Shown here piece after piece: positions 1-6,622 of a DNA stretch of 64,000 nt. This stretch comes from an uncultured Pseudomonadales bacterium. GTDB taxonomy: Bacteria > Pseudomonadota > Gammaproteobacteria > Pseudomonadales > Azotimanducaceae. The notes under the pieces were generated by a model. That model made no database searches. It worked only from the letters and a program-made list of their open reading frames with translations, and had not been told where the DNA came from. The DNA is taken from the NCBI GenBank assembly GCA_951813515.1, contig OX638346.1, forward strand, positions 434,001-498,000. Direction: 5' to 3'. A program made the translations under genes and the position numbers. Position 1 is the stretch's first letter. Each line of letters begins with the position of its first letter.

Positions 1-2
1 AC

Positions 3-101
3 TACCTTGCCGCCATTCAGGCGGGCATGACCAACTATGAACCAATGAAGGGCTTGGTCAGGCAAGTGTTACACGAGACGGCAAGGAACGTAGATGATTG
101 A
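3..101 (+). CDS. C-terminal end of a Fic-like protein, cut by the window start
   Basis: An open frame enters from the left edge and ends at TGA 99-101, giving 32 residues beginning YLAAIQAGMTNYEPM. The pattern AI-x-AG then NYEPM resembles the extreme C-terminus of Fic/cell-filamentation proteins, which often read AIxAGxxxNYxPM. The catalytic HPFx(D/E)GN motif would lie upstream, outside the window, so activity cannot be judged. The next recognisable sequence is a fragment of an unrelated gene. The family call is from memory of the motif only. Confidence 0.35.
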   Translation, partial: YLAAIQAGMTNYEPMKGLVRQVLHETARNVDD

Positions 102-248
102 TCCTTTCTTCAATCTCTCGCACCGGTTTCCCTGTCTCGATCGCCGTCGAACTGGCCACGCTGCGAATCGTTTGCCGGGTCGCCTTCGCAGAGTCGCGCA
201 GGTGAGGATTGGTCGCGGAGAGCGTCTTGCTTTTCACGTCCTCATTGT

Positions 249-480
249 AGCCGACCAAGTTTCGACCCCACAACAACGGGAGCGACAAACCGCCGCTACC
301 GCAACCGGCGAATCGGTGAGTTCCTGGAGGAACTGGACCTAGCTCAAGGGTGCTCGACCGGCGTGCCGAAGATTCTGCGGGCGATGCGCAACAACGGTTG
401 GCTGGCACCACGGTTCGAGACCGACGATGATCGCATTTGGTTTCTCGTCCGGCTGCAGGCCCACCAGTCATTCCCACCCA
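249..480 (+). pseudogene. C-terminal remnant of an AlbA_2/RecG-like ATP-binding regulator
   Basis: The frame in phase with position 294 encodes RYRNRRIGEFLEEL followed by STGVPKILRAMRNNG and FETDDDRIWFLVRL. These match the C-terminal block of Schlafen AlbA_2-type, RecG-like regulators, where the usual text is GTGIPKILRAMRxNGSPxPxFETDDDRxxFxVxLPxHP. The consensus GTG is STG here. No N-terminal AlbA_2 or ATP-binding region precedes it; the bases before about 249 belong to other remnants. The frame stays open to 917 but the sequence after about 480 no longer resembles the family. I read it as a decayed fragment. Confidence 0.5.
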
Positions 481-545
481 GGCGTGCAATGCCAGCAGCG
501 CACAAGACAACCACTTGGAACATAATGAAAATCTCTCCTCACCCC

Positions 546-596
546 TCAAGACACCCCCCAAGATACCCCACAAGTTACGTCCAGCAACGCACGCAT
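546..596 (-). pseudogene. Truncated start of a VapC-type PIN toxin
   Basis: The antitoxin gene stops at 596-598 and an ATG overlaps that stop (TGATG), as is typical for vapBC pairs. Translation from this ATG gives MRALLDVT, the opening of PIN-domain toxins (usually MRALLDVNVLIALLD). It then loses similarity and stops at 546-548 after 16 codons. The acidic residues of the PIN active site beyond the first Asp are missing, so no toxin can be made. A deletion or insertion has removed the rest of the gene. Confidence 0.6.
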
Positions 597-847
597 CAGT
601 CACCGACTTCTTCCCGGAGGCGATCAATCAAAGCGTTTGTGACGATACCCCCGCGTTTCGGAAATGGACGAAAACCGCACTCCGCTTCGGTTTCGCTCGC
701 TTGGTTCAAGTCGTCGTCCTGCTTCTCTCCGGCCAATGATCGCCGCAACAGGCTTGAGACCACGGCCCCCGCAGACGTCGACTCGCGCCGGGCAACCTTT
801 TTCACCGCTATGAGCAGGTCGTCGTCAATGTTCAGGGTGGTCCGCAC
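596..847 (-). CDS. Ribbon-helix-helix antitoxin of VapB type
   Basis: The 83-residue product starts MRTTLNIDDDLL, the usual opening of small ribbon-helix-helix antitoxins whose first strand binds DNA. The C-terminal part FRPFPKRGGIVTNALIDRLREE matches the toxin-binding tail of this VapB subgroup, normally written FxPLPxRGGVVTNxxIDxLRxE. The length is complete. Its toxin partner is reduced to eight recognisable codons overlapping the stop. The gene is therefore an orphan antitoxin that may still repress its own promoter or neutralise related toxins elsewhere. Confidence 0.75.
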   Translation of the reverse strand: MRTTLNIDDDLLIAVKKVARRESTSAGAVVSSLLRRSLAGEKQDDDLNQASETEAECGFRPFPKRGGIVTNALIDRLREEVGD

Positions 848-1001
848 AACGGTGACCCAACAGAAATTTGATGAAGCGATGCTACTAAATCACACATCAC
901 ATATGACAGAACGCTGAACGGATGTACCGGGCCTTCGCCCACCGGGTATGCCGCAAGCGTTGCCGTCATCGACTGAGAACGCCTGTTCCATGTGAGGAGC
1001 G

Positions 1002-1889
1002 TTAGTCCAGTCTCCTGATCTCATTCGCCTCCCCCGTGGAGCCTTTCGTGACGCCGGAGACCTTGGAGTTCCTGCTTGAGACGCGCGGGAACTTCCGCGA
1101 CAGCTCCGGCCCGGCGGCGGTGAGACCGCCATCGACCAGAATCGTCTCTCCCGTCACGAATTCGGAATCGTCGCTCGCGAGGAAGAGCGCGGCGCCGGCC
1201 ACGTGGTCGGCCGTGCCGTGCGCCGGCCAGGGCTGAGATTTGGCAAAGGCCGCCCTGAGCGGATCAAGATCCTCACCATCGGCCCCGGGTCGGGTTCCCG
1301 CCGAAAGCGGTGTGGCGATAAATCCCGGGCAGATCGCGTTCACCCTGATCAGATCGGGCGCCAGTTCGACGGCCGCCGATTTCGAAAGGCTGATCACCGC
1401 CGCCTTCGCCGCCGAGTAGACCAGCGGGCCACCATCGCCGCTCAGTCCCGCGACGGAAGCGGTGTTGATGATGGACCCGCCCTTGCCGGCGCTCTGCATG
1501 ATTCTCGCCGCGTGCTTGATGCCCAGGAATACGCCCTTGGCAAGCACATCGAACGTGTAGTCCCAATCGCTCACGGTGGTCTCGGTGAGAGGACCCACGG
1601 CGCCGCCGACACCCGCATTGTTGAACACGATGTCCAGTCCGTCGTATTCGTCCAGCGCGCGCTGCAGCATGGCTTCGACATCGGGCTCGCTGGCCACGTC
1701 CGTTCGAATGAACGAAGCAAGCCCGCGATACCCCGCACCGTCAGCGGCGATGAGTGCGGCGTTCCCGGTCTCGGCGTTGTAGTCGGCGATCACCACCCTC
1801 GCGCCTTCCTCGAGAAAGCGCATGGCGGTCGCAAGGCCCATCCCGCTCGCGCCGCCGGTAATCACTGCCACCTTGTTCTCGAGTCTCAT
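1002..1889 (-). CDS. SDR-family NAD(P)-dependent oxidoreductase
   Basis: This 295-residue classical short-chain dehydrogenase has the cofactor motif TGGASGMG at residues 11-18, NNAG at 90-93, the catalytic Ser at about 145 and YSAAK (Tyr158, Lys162). An Asp after the second beta strand (IADYN) favours NAD over NADP. The substrate cannot be read from the sequence; such enzymes oxidise hydroxyl groups or reduce 3-oxo compounds. About 30 residues after the usual family end (DGGLTA) are poorly conserved in style. It is transcribed away from the GH32 fusion gene, sharing a 116-bp intergenic region. Confidence 0.85.
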   Translation of the reverse strand: MRLENKVAVITGGASGMGLATAMRFLEEGARVVIADYNAETGNAALIAADGAGYRGLASFIRTDVASEPDVEAMLQRALDEYDGLDIVFNNAGVGGAVGPLTETTVSDWDYTFDVLAKGVFLGIKHAARIMQSAGKGGSIINTASVAGLSGDGGPLVYSAAKAAVISLSKSAAVELAPDLIRVNAICPGFIATPLSAGTRPGADGEDLDPLRAAFAKSQPWPAHGTADHVAGAALFLASDDSEFVTGETILVDGGLTAAGPELSRKFPRVSSRNSKVSGVTKGSTGEANEIRRLD

Positions 1890-2005
1890 CGTTCGACCTC
1901 AACTTTGTTCCGGGTGAAAATCGATGTTCCGCCACTGGGTATCAACGGTGGATCGTTGGTAACTTCATGGTACGTCCGTCCGGTTTGAAGGGAAGTGTAA
2001 GCAAC

Positions 2006-3763
2006 ATGAGCATCAAGGAATCCGTCCTGGCGGCGGTTCAGGACTTCAGCGCCGCCACGGCGGCCGGAGACGTCGAACGGCAGTTGGCCTTTTACTCCGA
2101 AGAGTGGCAAGGCGATTCCGGCAGGACCAAGGCCGACCTGAGAACGTCCTATCGGGAACAGGACCAACAAGGTAGCAGCGGGGACAAGCGCCTCGTCCTG
2201 GATGATGCCAAGGTGGTCGTGGACGGGGATACGGCCATCATCGACCCCATATCGACGCGTTCGTCGGTCGGGGGCGGGTTCTTCCTGTTCAAAATGAAGA
2301 GGGAACCGGATGGCGAGTGGCGATGCGTGTACACAGCCGGATCCCGCCACGGCGATGTGCGCTCGGAGCAAGCGCGTAGCGTCAGGGAGCGAATCCTGAG
2401 CGACCCGGCCCGACCGGCCTATCACTTCGTGGTGCCGGAAGGTATCGCAATACCGTTCGACCCCAATGGCGCGATTTACTGGAAGGGTCGATATCACCTG
2501 TTCTACATCTTCCAGGACACCCAACTGGGCAAGCGATCCGACCACTGGGGCCACATGTCGAGCACGGACCTGTTTCACTGGCACCACCATCCTACGGGCC
2601 TTCTCGAAGGCATGTATAGCGGCAACTGCTTCATCAACAAGGACGGCGTTCCAACGATCTGCTACCACCAGGTCGGCCAGGGCAACGCCATGGCCGTGGC
2701 CCTCGACGATGACCTGAACGAGTGGAAGAAACTCGACTCGAACCCGATCACACCGAAGACCCGGGAGGGCGACGAGCACCACGGCAAATACCGTTCCTGG
2801 GATCCACACGGTTGGGTGGAGGGCGACACCTACTACGCCATCTTCGGCGGCAAGCGACCGGCCATCGCGAAGTCACCCGCCCTCGAAGGCGAATGGAAGT
2901 TCGTGGGCGACCTGTTCGCGCACGGCGTTCCCGGTGTTGCGCTCGACGAGGACGTGTCCTGTCCAGACCTCTTCAAGCTGGGCGACAGGCACGTGCTCCT
3001 CTGCATCAGCCATCGCCTCGGCTGCCGTTACTACGTTGGCGACTGGAGAGACGAGAAGTTCTTCCCCGAATCCCATGCCCAGATGAGTTGGGTCGACAAC
3101 GCGTTCTTTGCGCCAGAAAGCCTGGTGGACCACAAGGGCCGCCGCATCATGTGGGCCTGGATTCTCGACGGGATCCAGTTCGGCGTCCGTCCGAAGTTCG
3201 GCTGGTCCGGCACCATGAGCCTGCCGCGGGTGTTATCCCTCGGCGATGACGGTCGACTCCGCATGGATGTCCCCGAGGAAATCGAAGCCCTGCGTTACGG
3301 CGCTCGCAGGATGGGCCCCTTCACAACCCAATCCGGCACGGACCTGGTGGTGGATGGCGTCGCCGGCGACAGCCTCGAGCTGCAAATCGAGATTGAGGGA
3401 ACCGGGGCATCGGCGTATGGCGTCAAGGTGCGCACATCGCCGGACGGACAGGAAGAGACAGTGATCTTCCATGACGCAAAAGAGAAGCTCCTGAAGGTCG
3501 ATACGCGCCGATCCGGGCCCGAAGACGCTCACGGGACCTTGGAGGCGGCTCCATTCGAACTGGAAGATGGCGAGAGGCTCAAGTTAAGGGTCTTCGTCGA
3601 CCGATCCGTGGTTGAAGTCTTCGCCAACAGCCGCCAGGCCATCGCGCGACGCATCTTTCCGTCGCGCCGGGACAGCGTCGGCGTGCGCCTGTTCTCGAGC
3701 GGCGGGGATGCCCGGATTCACACGCTCGAGGCCTGGAACATCACGCCGTCCAATCCGTATTGA
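2006..3763 (+). CDS. NTF2-like domain fused to a GH32-type beta-fructosidase-like hydrolase
   Basis: The 585-residue product begins with about 115 residues of a SnoaL/NTF2-like fold (residues 1-115, ending EWRCVYT). A five-bladed-propeller glycoside hydrolase of family GH32 follows, then the usual C-terminal beta-sandwich (about 430-585, with RVFVDRSVVEVFAN). GH32 signatures are IPFDPNG (nucleophile Asp152), SDHWGHMSSTDLFHW, and SWDPHG (Asp266, the RDP position). The acid/base EC motif reads VSCPDLF (Ser318-Cys319), so the expected Glu is absent. No signal peptide is seen, so it is probably cytoplasmic. The start at 2006 is chosen over an in-frame ATG at 1967 because GAAGGGAAG lies just upstream. 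Confidence 0.85.
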   Translation: MSIKESVLAAVQDFSAATAAGDVERQLAFYSEEWQGDSGRTKADLRTSYREQDQQGSSGDKRLVLDDAKVVVDGDTAIIDPISTRSSVGGGFFLFKMKREPDGEWRCVYTAGSRHGDVRSEQARSVRERILSDPARPAYHFVVPEGIAIPFDPNGAIYWKGRYHLFYIFQDTQLGKRSDHWGHMSSTDLFHWHHHPTGLLEGMYSGNCFINKDGVPTICYHQVGQGNAMAVALDDDLNEWKKLDSNPITPKTREGDEHHGKYRSWDPHGWVEGDTYYAIFGGKRPAIAKSPALEGEWKFVGDLFAHGVPGVALDEDVSCPDLFKLGDRHVLLCISHRLGCRYYVGDWRDEKFFPESHAQMSWVDNAFFAPESLVDHKGRRIMWAWILDGIQFGVRPKFGWSGTMSLPRVLSLGDDGRLRMDVPEEIEALRYGARRMGPFTTQSGTDLVVDGVAGDSLELQIEIEGTGASAYGVKVRTSPDGQEETVIFHDAKEKLLKVDTRRSGPEDAHGTLEAAPFELEDGERLKLRVFVDRSVVEVFANSRQAIARRIFPSRRDSVGVRLFSSGGDARIHTLEAWNITPSNPY

Positions 3764-3800
3764 GAGTCGCGAGTGCCGCTCGCCAATCGGGAATCACGAC
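3655..3800 (+). repeat. Copy A of a duplicated GH32 3' end plus trailing sequence
   Basis: The last about 109 bases of the GH32 gene and 37 bases beyond it recur at 4934-5084. The match covers the coding tail, the stop codon and the run CGCCAATCGGGAATCACGAC. The two copies differ at scattered positions, mostly synonymous in the coding part. The HEPN/MNT module lies exactly between them. Confidence 0.85.
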
Positions 3801-4235
3801 TTAGGTCTCGGTCCTCGCACTGCCTGTCAACTTTTCCACTCGACTGGCCACCTCCCCTGCGACCCGAAGAAGTGCGGCGACGAGTTGCTCGTCAACATCC
3901 AGCGCTCCCTCGTACTCGGCGACGTTGCGTTTGCGATGTGCTTGATCCAGCACCCGCCATTGCTCCTGCGGAAGGTTGATCGTGTGCTGCAGACACTGAA
4001 AGACCAGGTAGCGTGATTGGGACCGGTATCCCTGATGGCGCAGTGCCGCCAGCGCCAGCGCATGAGCCGCGTTGTAGGCGAGGTCGAAACGGCCTTCCAG
4101 GCTCAGCGCTTCGTGCGCTGCGTCGTTCAGGCGAAGGATGCCCGAGCGAATCAACCCCCCTAGTTCGCCGACGGCGGTCGGCTCGGCATGCAACTGGCCT
4201 ATCCGGACCAAGTTATCGAGTTGCGGATGGCTCAT
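3801..4235 (-). CDS. HEPN-domain protein, putative toxin partner of an MNT protein
   Basis: The 144-residue all-helical protein starts MSHPQLDNLVRIGQLHAEP (an ATG at 4247 is also in frame). It has AYNAAHALALAALRHQGYR, the helix typical of HEPN proteins. Near residue 100 it has HRKRNVAEYEG, the subgroup version of the HEPN active-site helix; a plain RX4-6H motif is not present. Its 5' end overlaps the 3' end of the nucleotidyltransferase gene by 23 bases, the usual HEPN/MNT order. In characterised HEPN/MNT pairs the HEPN protein is an RNase toxin and the MNT protein AMPylates it. That role here is inference. Confidence 0.7.
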   Translation of the reverse strand: MSHPQLDNLVRIGQLHAEPTAVGELGGLIRSGILRLNDAAHEALSLEGRFDLAYNAAHALALAALRHQGYRSQSRYLVFQCLQHTINLPQEQWRVLDQAHRKRNVAEYEGALDVDEQLVAALLRVAGEVASRVEKLTGSARTET

Positions 4236-4926
4236 CTTCGGTGCCAATCAGAATCAAGTGCTCGTCCGCGAGAACACGGGTGAGGAATGCGTTTCCGGCA
4301 GCTTTCCTTTCGGCGAATTCCGCTGTCGTGTACAGGGTCGGTGCGAATCTGCGTTGCAACGTCGTCTCGACGGGCGCTAGCGCCGAGTAGATGTCCTCGA
4401 GTATCACCTGGTCCGCGACAATTAACAGATCTATATCGCTCGCTGCGGTATCGGTACCCTTTGCGACCGACCCGTACACCAATGCCAATGCGATCCTATG
4501 GGCGAGCGGCTCAAGGGCTTGGCGAATCGGTTCAACCATCGCGACCGTCTTGAGCACCAAACCACGCAGCTCTTCGAACACCGGGGAATCCGGATTGGCC
4601 TGATGGTGTTTCTGTTTACCGACTCGAGTCACGGTAACCAGACCGCTGGAAACAAGGCGCTGGAGCTCGCGCTGCACGGCGCCCGAGCCAGATCCGGTCA
4701 GTTCGATCAACTCACTTGCAAAGAAACTTCGTGACGGCTGACCGAATAACAGCGACAGAACACGCTGCTGGGTCGTGGTAAATAACGCATCGGCAAGGCT
4801 CGTTGGCCGGTTGAGTTGCTCCGCCACCGTCTTGCGACGGGCAGGGCGTGAAGTGTCTGTCACTAGAATACCCATTTCGGGCACATTAAATCCCATTTTG
4901 GGCAGGATGCAACCACTGTCCCTCAT
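4213..4926 (-). CDS. Winged-helix MNT-type nucleotidyltransferase (regulator/antitoxin)
   Basis: The protein combines a winged-helix DNA-binding domain (about residues 43-110, LADALFTTTQQRVLSLLFGQ and SGSGAVQRELQRL) with a minimal nucleotidyltransferase domain. The latter shows GSVAKGTDTAASDIDLLIV (Gly152-Ser153, Asp164, Asp166), the GSxAx(G)-DxD active site. The N-terminus is ambiguous: ATG codons at 4926, 4896 and 4875 are in frame, and the last two lie inside repeated operator-like sequence. It overlaps the HEPN gene and is probably autoregulated. Known relatives act as antitoxins that AMPylate the HEPN partner. Confidence 0.8.
   Translation of the reverse strand: MRDSGCILPKMGFNVPEMGILVTDTSRPARRKTVAEQLNRPTSLADALFTTTQQRVLSLLFGQPSRSFFASELIELTGSGSGAVQRELQRLVSSGLVTVTRVGKQKHHQANPDSPVFEELRGLVLKTVAMVEPIRQALEPLAHRIALALVYGSVAKGTDTAASDIDLLIVADQVILEDIYSALAPVETTLQRRFAPTLYTTAEFAERKAAGNAFLTRVLADEHLILIGTEDEPSATR
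4871..4904 (-). promoter_or_regulatory. Paired operator-like repeats at the start of the MNT gene
   Basis: Two copies of CCCATTT(C/T)GGGCA lie at 4871-4883 and 4892-4904, 21 bases apart, about two helical turns. Each is a short imperfect palindrome (CCC-N5-GGG). They overlap possible start codons of the winged-helix gene, which is the natural ligand for such a site. Operator function is inferred. Confidence 0.5.
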
Positions 4927-4934
4927 GCGCGTCT

Positions 4935-5042
4935 TTTCCGTCGCGTCGGGACAGCGTCGGCGTGCGCCTGTTCTCGAGCGGCGGTGATGCCCGGATTCAC
5001 GCGCTCGAAGCCTGGAACATGACGCCGTCGAATCCTTATTGA
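4935..5042 (+). pseudogene. Orphan 3' end of a second GH32 gene (copy B)
   Basis: This encodes FPSRRDSVGVRLFSSGGDAR and on to SNPY-stop, the same C-terminus as the GH32 fusion with Thr to Ala and Ile to Met changes. Similarity continues to 5084 in non-coding sequence. Nothing upstream resembles the rest of the gene. The mostly silent differences suggest it was once the tail of a functional paralogue rather than a fresh copy. Confidence 0.8.
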
Positions 5043-5145
5043 GCTACGCGAGGGCTATTTCGCGCGCCAATCGGGAATCACGACAAGGACCACTGTCGCC
5101 GTATCGCCTGTCCGGGTATGCTCCTTGCCAATGAATTGACCACGT

Positions 5146-5859
5146 ATGACGACCATGTCCACAATCGTGTCCAGACGTCGAATACACCCCATCGTCGCCC
5201 TCAGGCGGCTAAGGCAACTGATCGCTGATCCCGAAGACACATCGAAGGTGTTCGAGGTCATCCGCGCCGCCTCGGGACCATCGCTGCGAAGAGGCATCAA
5301 GCGCTTCGCTGCTCGGGAAGTGGGCCGCCGGGTACTTGAGAACGAGATCGACCTTCTCGACACCATGCGTAATCGGGAACGCCTCGAGGCGCTTCCCTCC
5401 GGAACGCTTGGACGCACCTATTACGACTTCATTTATGCCGAGGCTCTCTCGGCGGATGGCCTGGTCGACGCCAGCATGTCCCGGGCCGGCACCCTTTACG
5501 ACGAGTTGTCTCCGGACATGCGGCGCTATGCCCAGCGACTGCGCGACCAGCACGACATCTGGCACACCCTGACGCAGTACGGCCGCAACGAACTCGGCGA
5601 GGCCTGTCTGCTCGGCTTCACCTACGCGCAGACGCGCAATCGCGGCATCGGTCTTATCGTGCTTACCGGTGGGTGGAAGCTGTACAAGGCCCTCGGCACA
5701 CGCGCGTTACGCGCGATCTGGCAGGGATTCCGTTCCGGACTGCATGCCTCGTGGCTGCCGGGCGAGGACTGGGAAGCGATGCTCGAACTTCCCATCGAAG
5801 AGGTCCGCCGGCAACTGGCCATTCGACCTCCGACCGCGTACTGGGAAGTGGCGGCGTAG
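5146..5859 (+). CDS. Coq4-family ubiquinone biosynthesis protein
   Basis: The 237-residue product carries the Coq4 zinc-ligand motif HDxxHx11E: His136, Asp137, His140 and Glu152 in LRDQHDIWHTLTQY. Coq4 proteins were long viewed as scaffolds of the ubiquinone complex. They have more recently been credited with oxidative decarboxylation at C1 of the benzoquinone ring precursor. An alternative ATG lies three codons in. The gene stands alone between the GH32 relic and a toxin-antitoxin-like pair, with no other ubi genes near it. Bacterial Coq4 homologues are less common than UbiABCDE proteins. Confidence 0.85.
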   Translation: MTTMSTIVSRRRIHPIVALRRLRQLIADPEDTSKVFEVIRAASGPSLRRGIKRFAAREVGRRVLENEIDLLDTMRNRERLEALPSGTLGRTYYDFIYAEALSADGLVDASMSRAGTLYDELSPDMRRYAQRLRDQHDIWHTLTQYGRNELGEACLLGFTYAQTRNRGIGLIVLTGGWKLYKALGTRALRAIWQGFRSGLHASWLPGEDWEAMLELPIEEVRRQLAIRPPTAYWEVAA

Positions 5860-5932
5860 AGCGCCCCCTACGAACGCCGGACCATCTACGACCCTGGAGA
5901 CCCAACTGCTCCCGCCCAGTCGCACGCCAGAC

Positions 5933-6269
5933 TCAAGAGGAGCCTTCCGAAACGTGGTAGACGCGCCTGCGCACGCTGCCTGACAGAACATCGACCACCT
6001 TGGGGGACAAGTGGCCGCAACTCGTCCAGCCGGTTGCGCACCACGAGCATGATCACCACCGCCACCGGCAGGTCGTTCAGGTTCTGCTCGTGCGCGATCC
6101 CGCGATCGACGGTCACCAGCGCATCGAATCTGCGGTCCGCCGCAAGGCGGAGCAGTTCGCCGTTGCCGGTACCCGCCCAGCCCATCTGCGGGACGGTGCG
6201 GACCTCGTAGGCAGCGGGAAAGGCCGCCCCGAGCCGCCGGGGCACGGACTCGTCAAGCAACAGCCTCAT
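5933..6269 (-). pseudogene. DUF5615 PIN-like protein with a one-base frameshift
   Basis: The start MRLLLDESVPRRLGAAFP is the classic opening of DUF5615 PIN-like proteins, with the first acidic Asp at residue 6 and DALVTVDRGIAHEQN later. After ELRPLVP the frame runs into a run of five G (6002-6006, plus strand). Read directly it gives an unrelated tail; with one base fewer it gives VPKVVDVLSGSVRRRVYHV, a normal family ending, and stops at 5933-5935. The corrected length is 111 residues, as expected. The frameshift may be real or a base-calling error. It overlaps the DUF433 gene by 17 bases, the usual pairing. Confidence 0.7.
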
Positions 6270-6477
6270 TCCGCCCGCCGGCAAGCATCACCTTGGCCTC
6301 TTCGAGTAGCGCAACGGCCTGATCTCGCGACACCGACGGATAGTCGTTCAGAAAGTCGTCGAGGCGGTCTCCGGCCTCCAGATGCTCCATGAGGATGCGC
6401 ACCGGAACCCTCGTCCCCGCGAACACCGGGGTGCCACCCAGGATGTCCGGATTCCTGTCGATCAGTGAGCCGCTCAT
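6253..6477 (-). CDS. DUF433 antitoxin-like protein
   Basis: The 74-residue product has IDRNPDILGGTPVFAGTRVP followed by LEAGDRLDDFLNDYPSVSRD, the signature of DUF433 proteins, small helix-turn-helix antitoxins of DUF5615 partners. The start at 6477 is preceded by GGAGAC at good spacing. Longer in-frame readings include the hexamer repeat, which gives TVTVTVT, and are unlikely to be translated. DUF433 probably represses the operon and neutralises the PIN-like partner; this is known for the family only in outline. Confidence 0.75.
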   Translation of the reverse strand: MSGSLIDRNPDILGGTPVFAGTRVPVRILMEHLEAGDRLDDFLNDYPSVSRDQAVALLEEAKVMLAGGRNEAVA

Positions 6478-6480
6478 GAT

Positions 6481-6513
6481 CGTCTCCGTCACCGTAACCG
6501 TAACCGTAACCGG
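6481..6513 (-). repeat. Short tandem hexamer repeat in the DUF433 leader
   Basis: On the minus strand the leader reads three GGTTAC units, then GGTGAC and GGAGAC. The last degenerate unit forms the ribosome binding site of the DUF433 gene. A change in repeat number would move the promoter relative to the start without disturbing the coding frame. Confidence 0.7.
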
Positions 6514-6622
6514 TTCATTGTCCACGAGGCTAGCCGTTCGACAGTGGATTGCCAACCGGTCGTCGAGCGACTCCCGAGTTGGCGTTTCCACAACACGCGT
6601 TATTTGACCGGCACGTTCCCCT

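Noticed and set aside
58..237. Minus-strand frame starting GTG near 237 (KSKTLSATNPHLRDSAKATR)
   Set aside because: The text looks protein-like and may be a decayed gene, but it overlaps the Fic-like tail on the other strand and I could not tie it to a family, so it is not listed as a gene.
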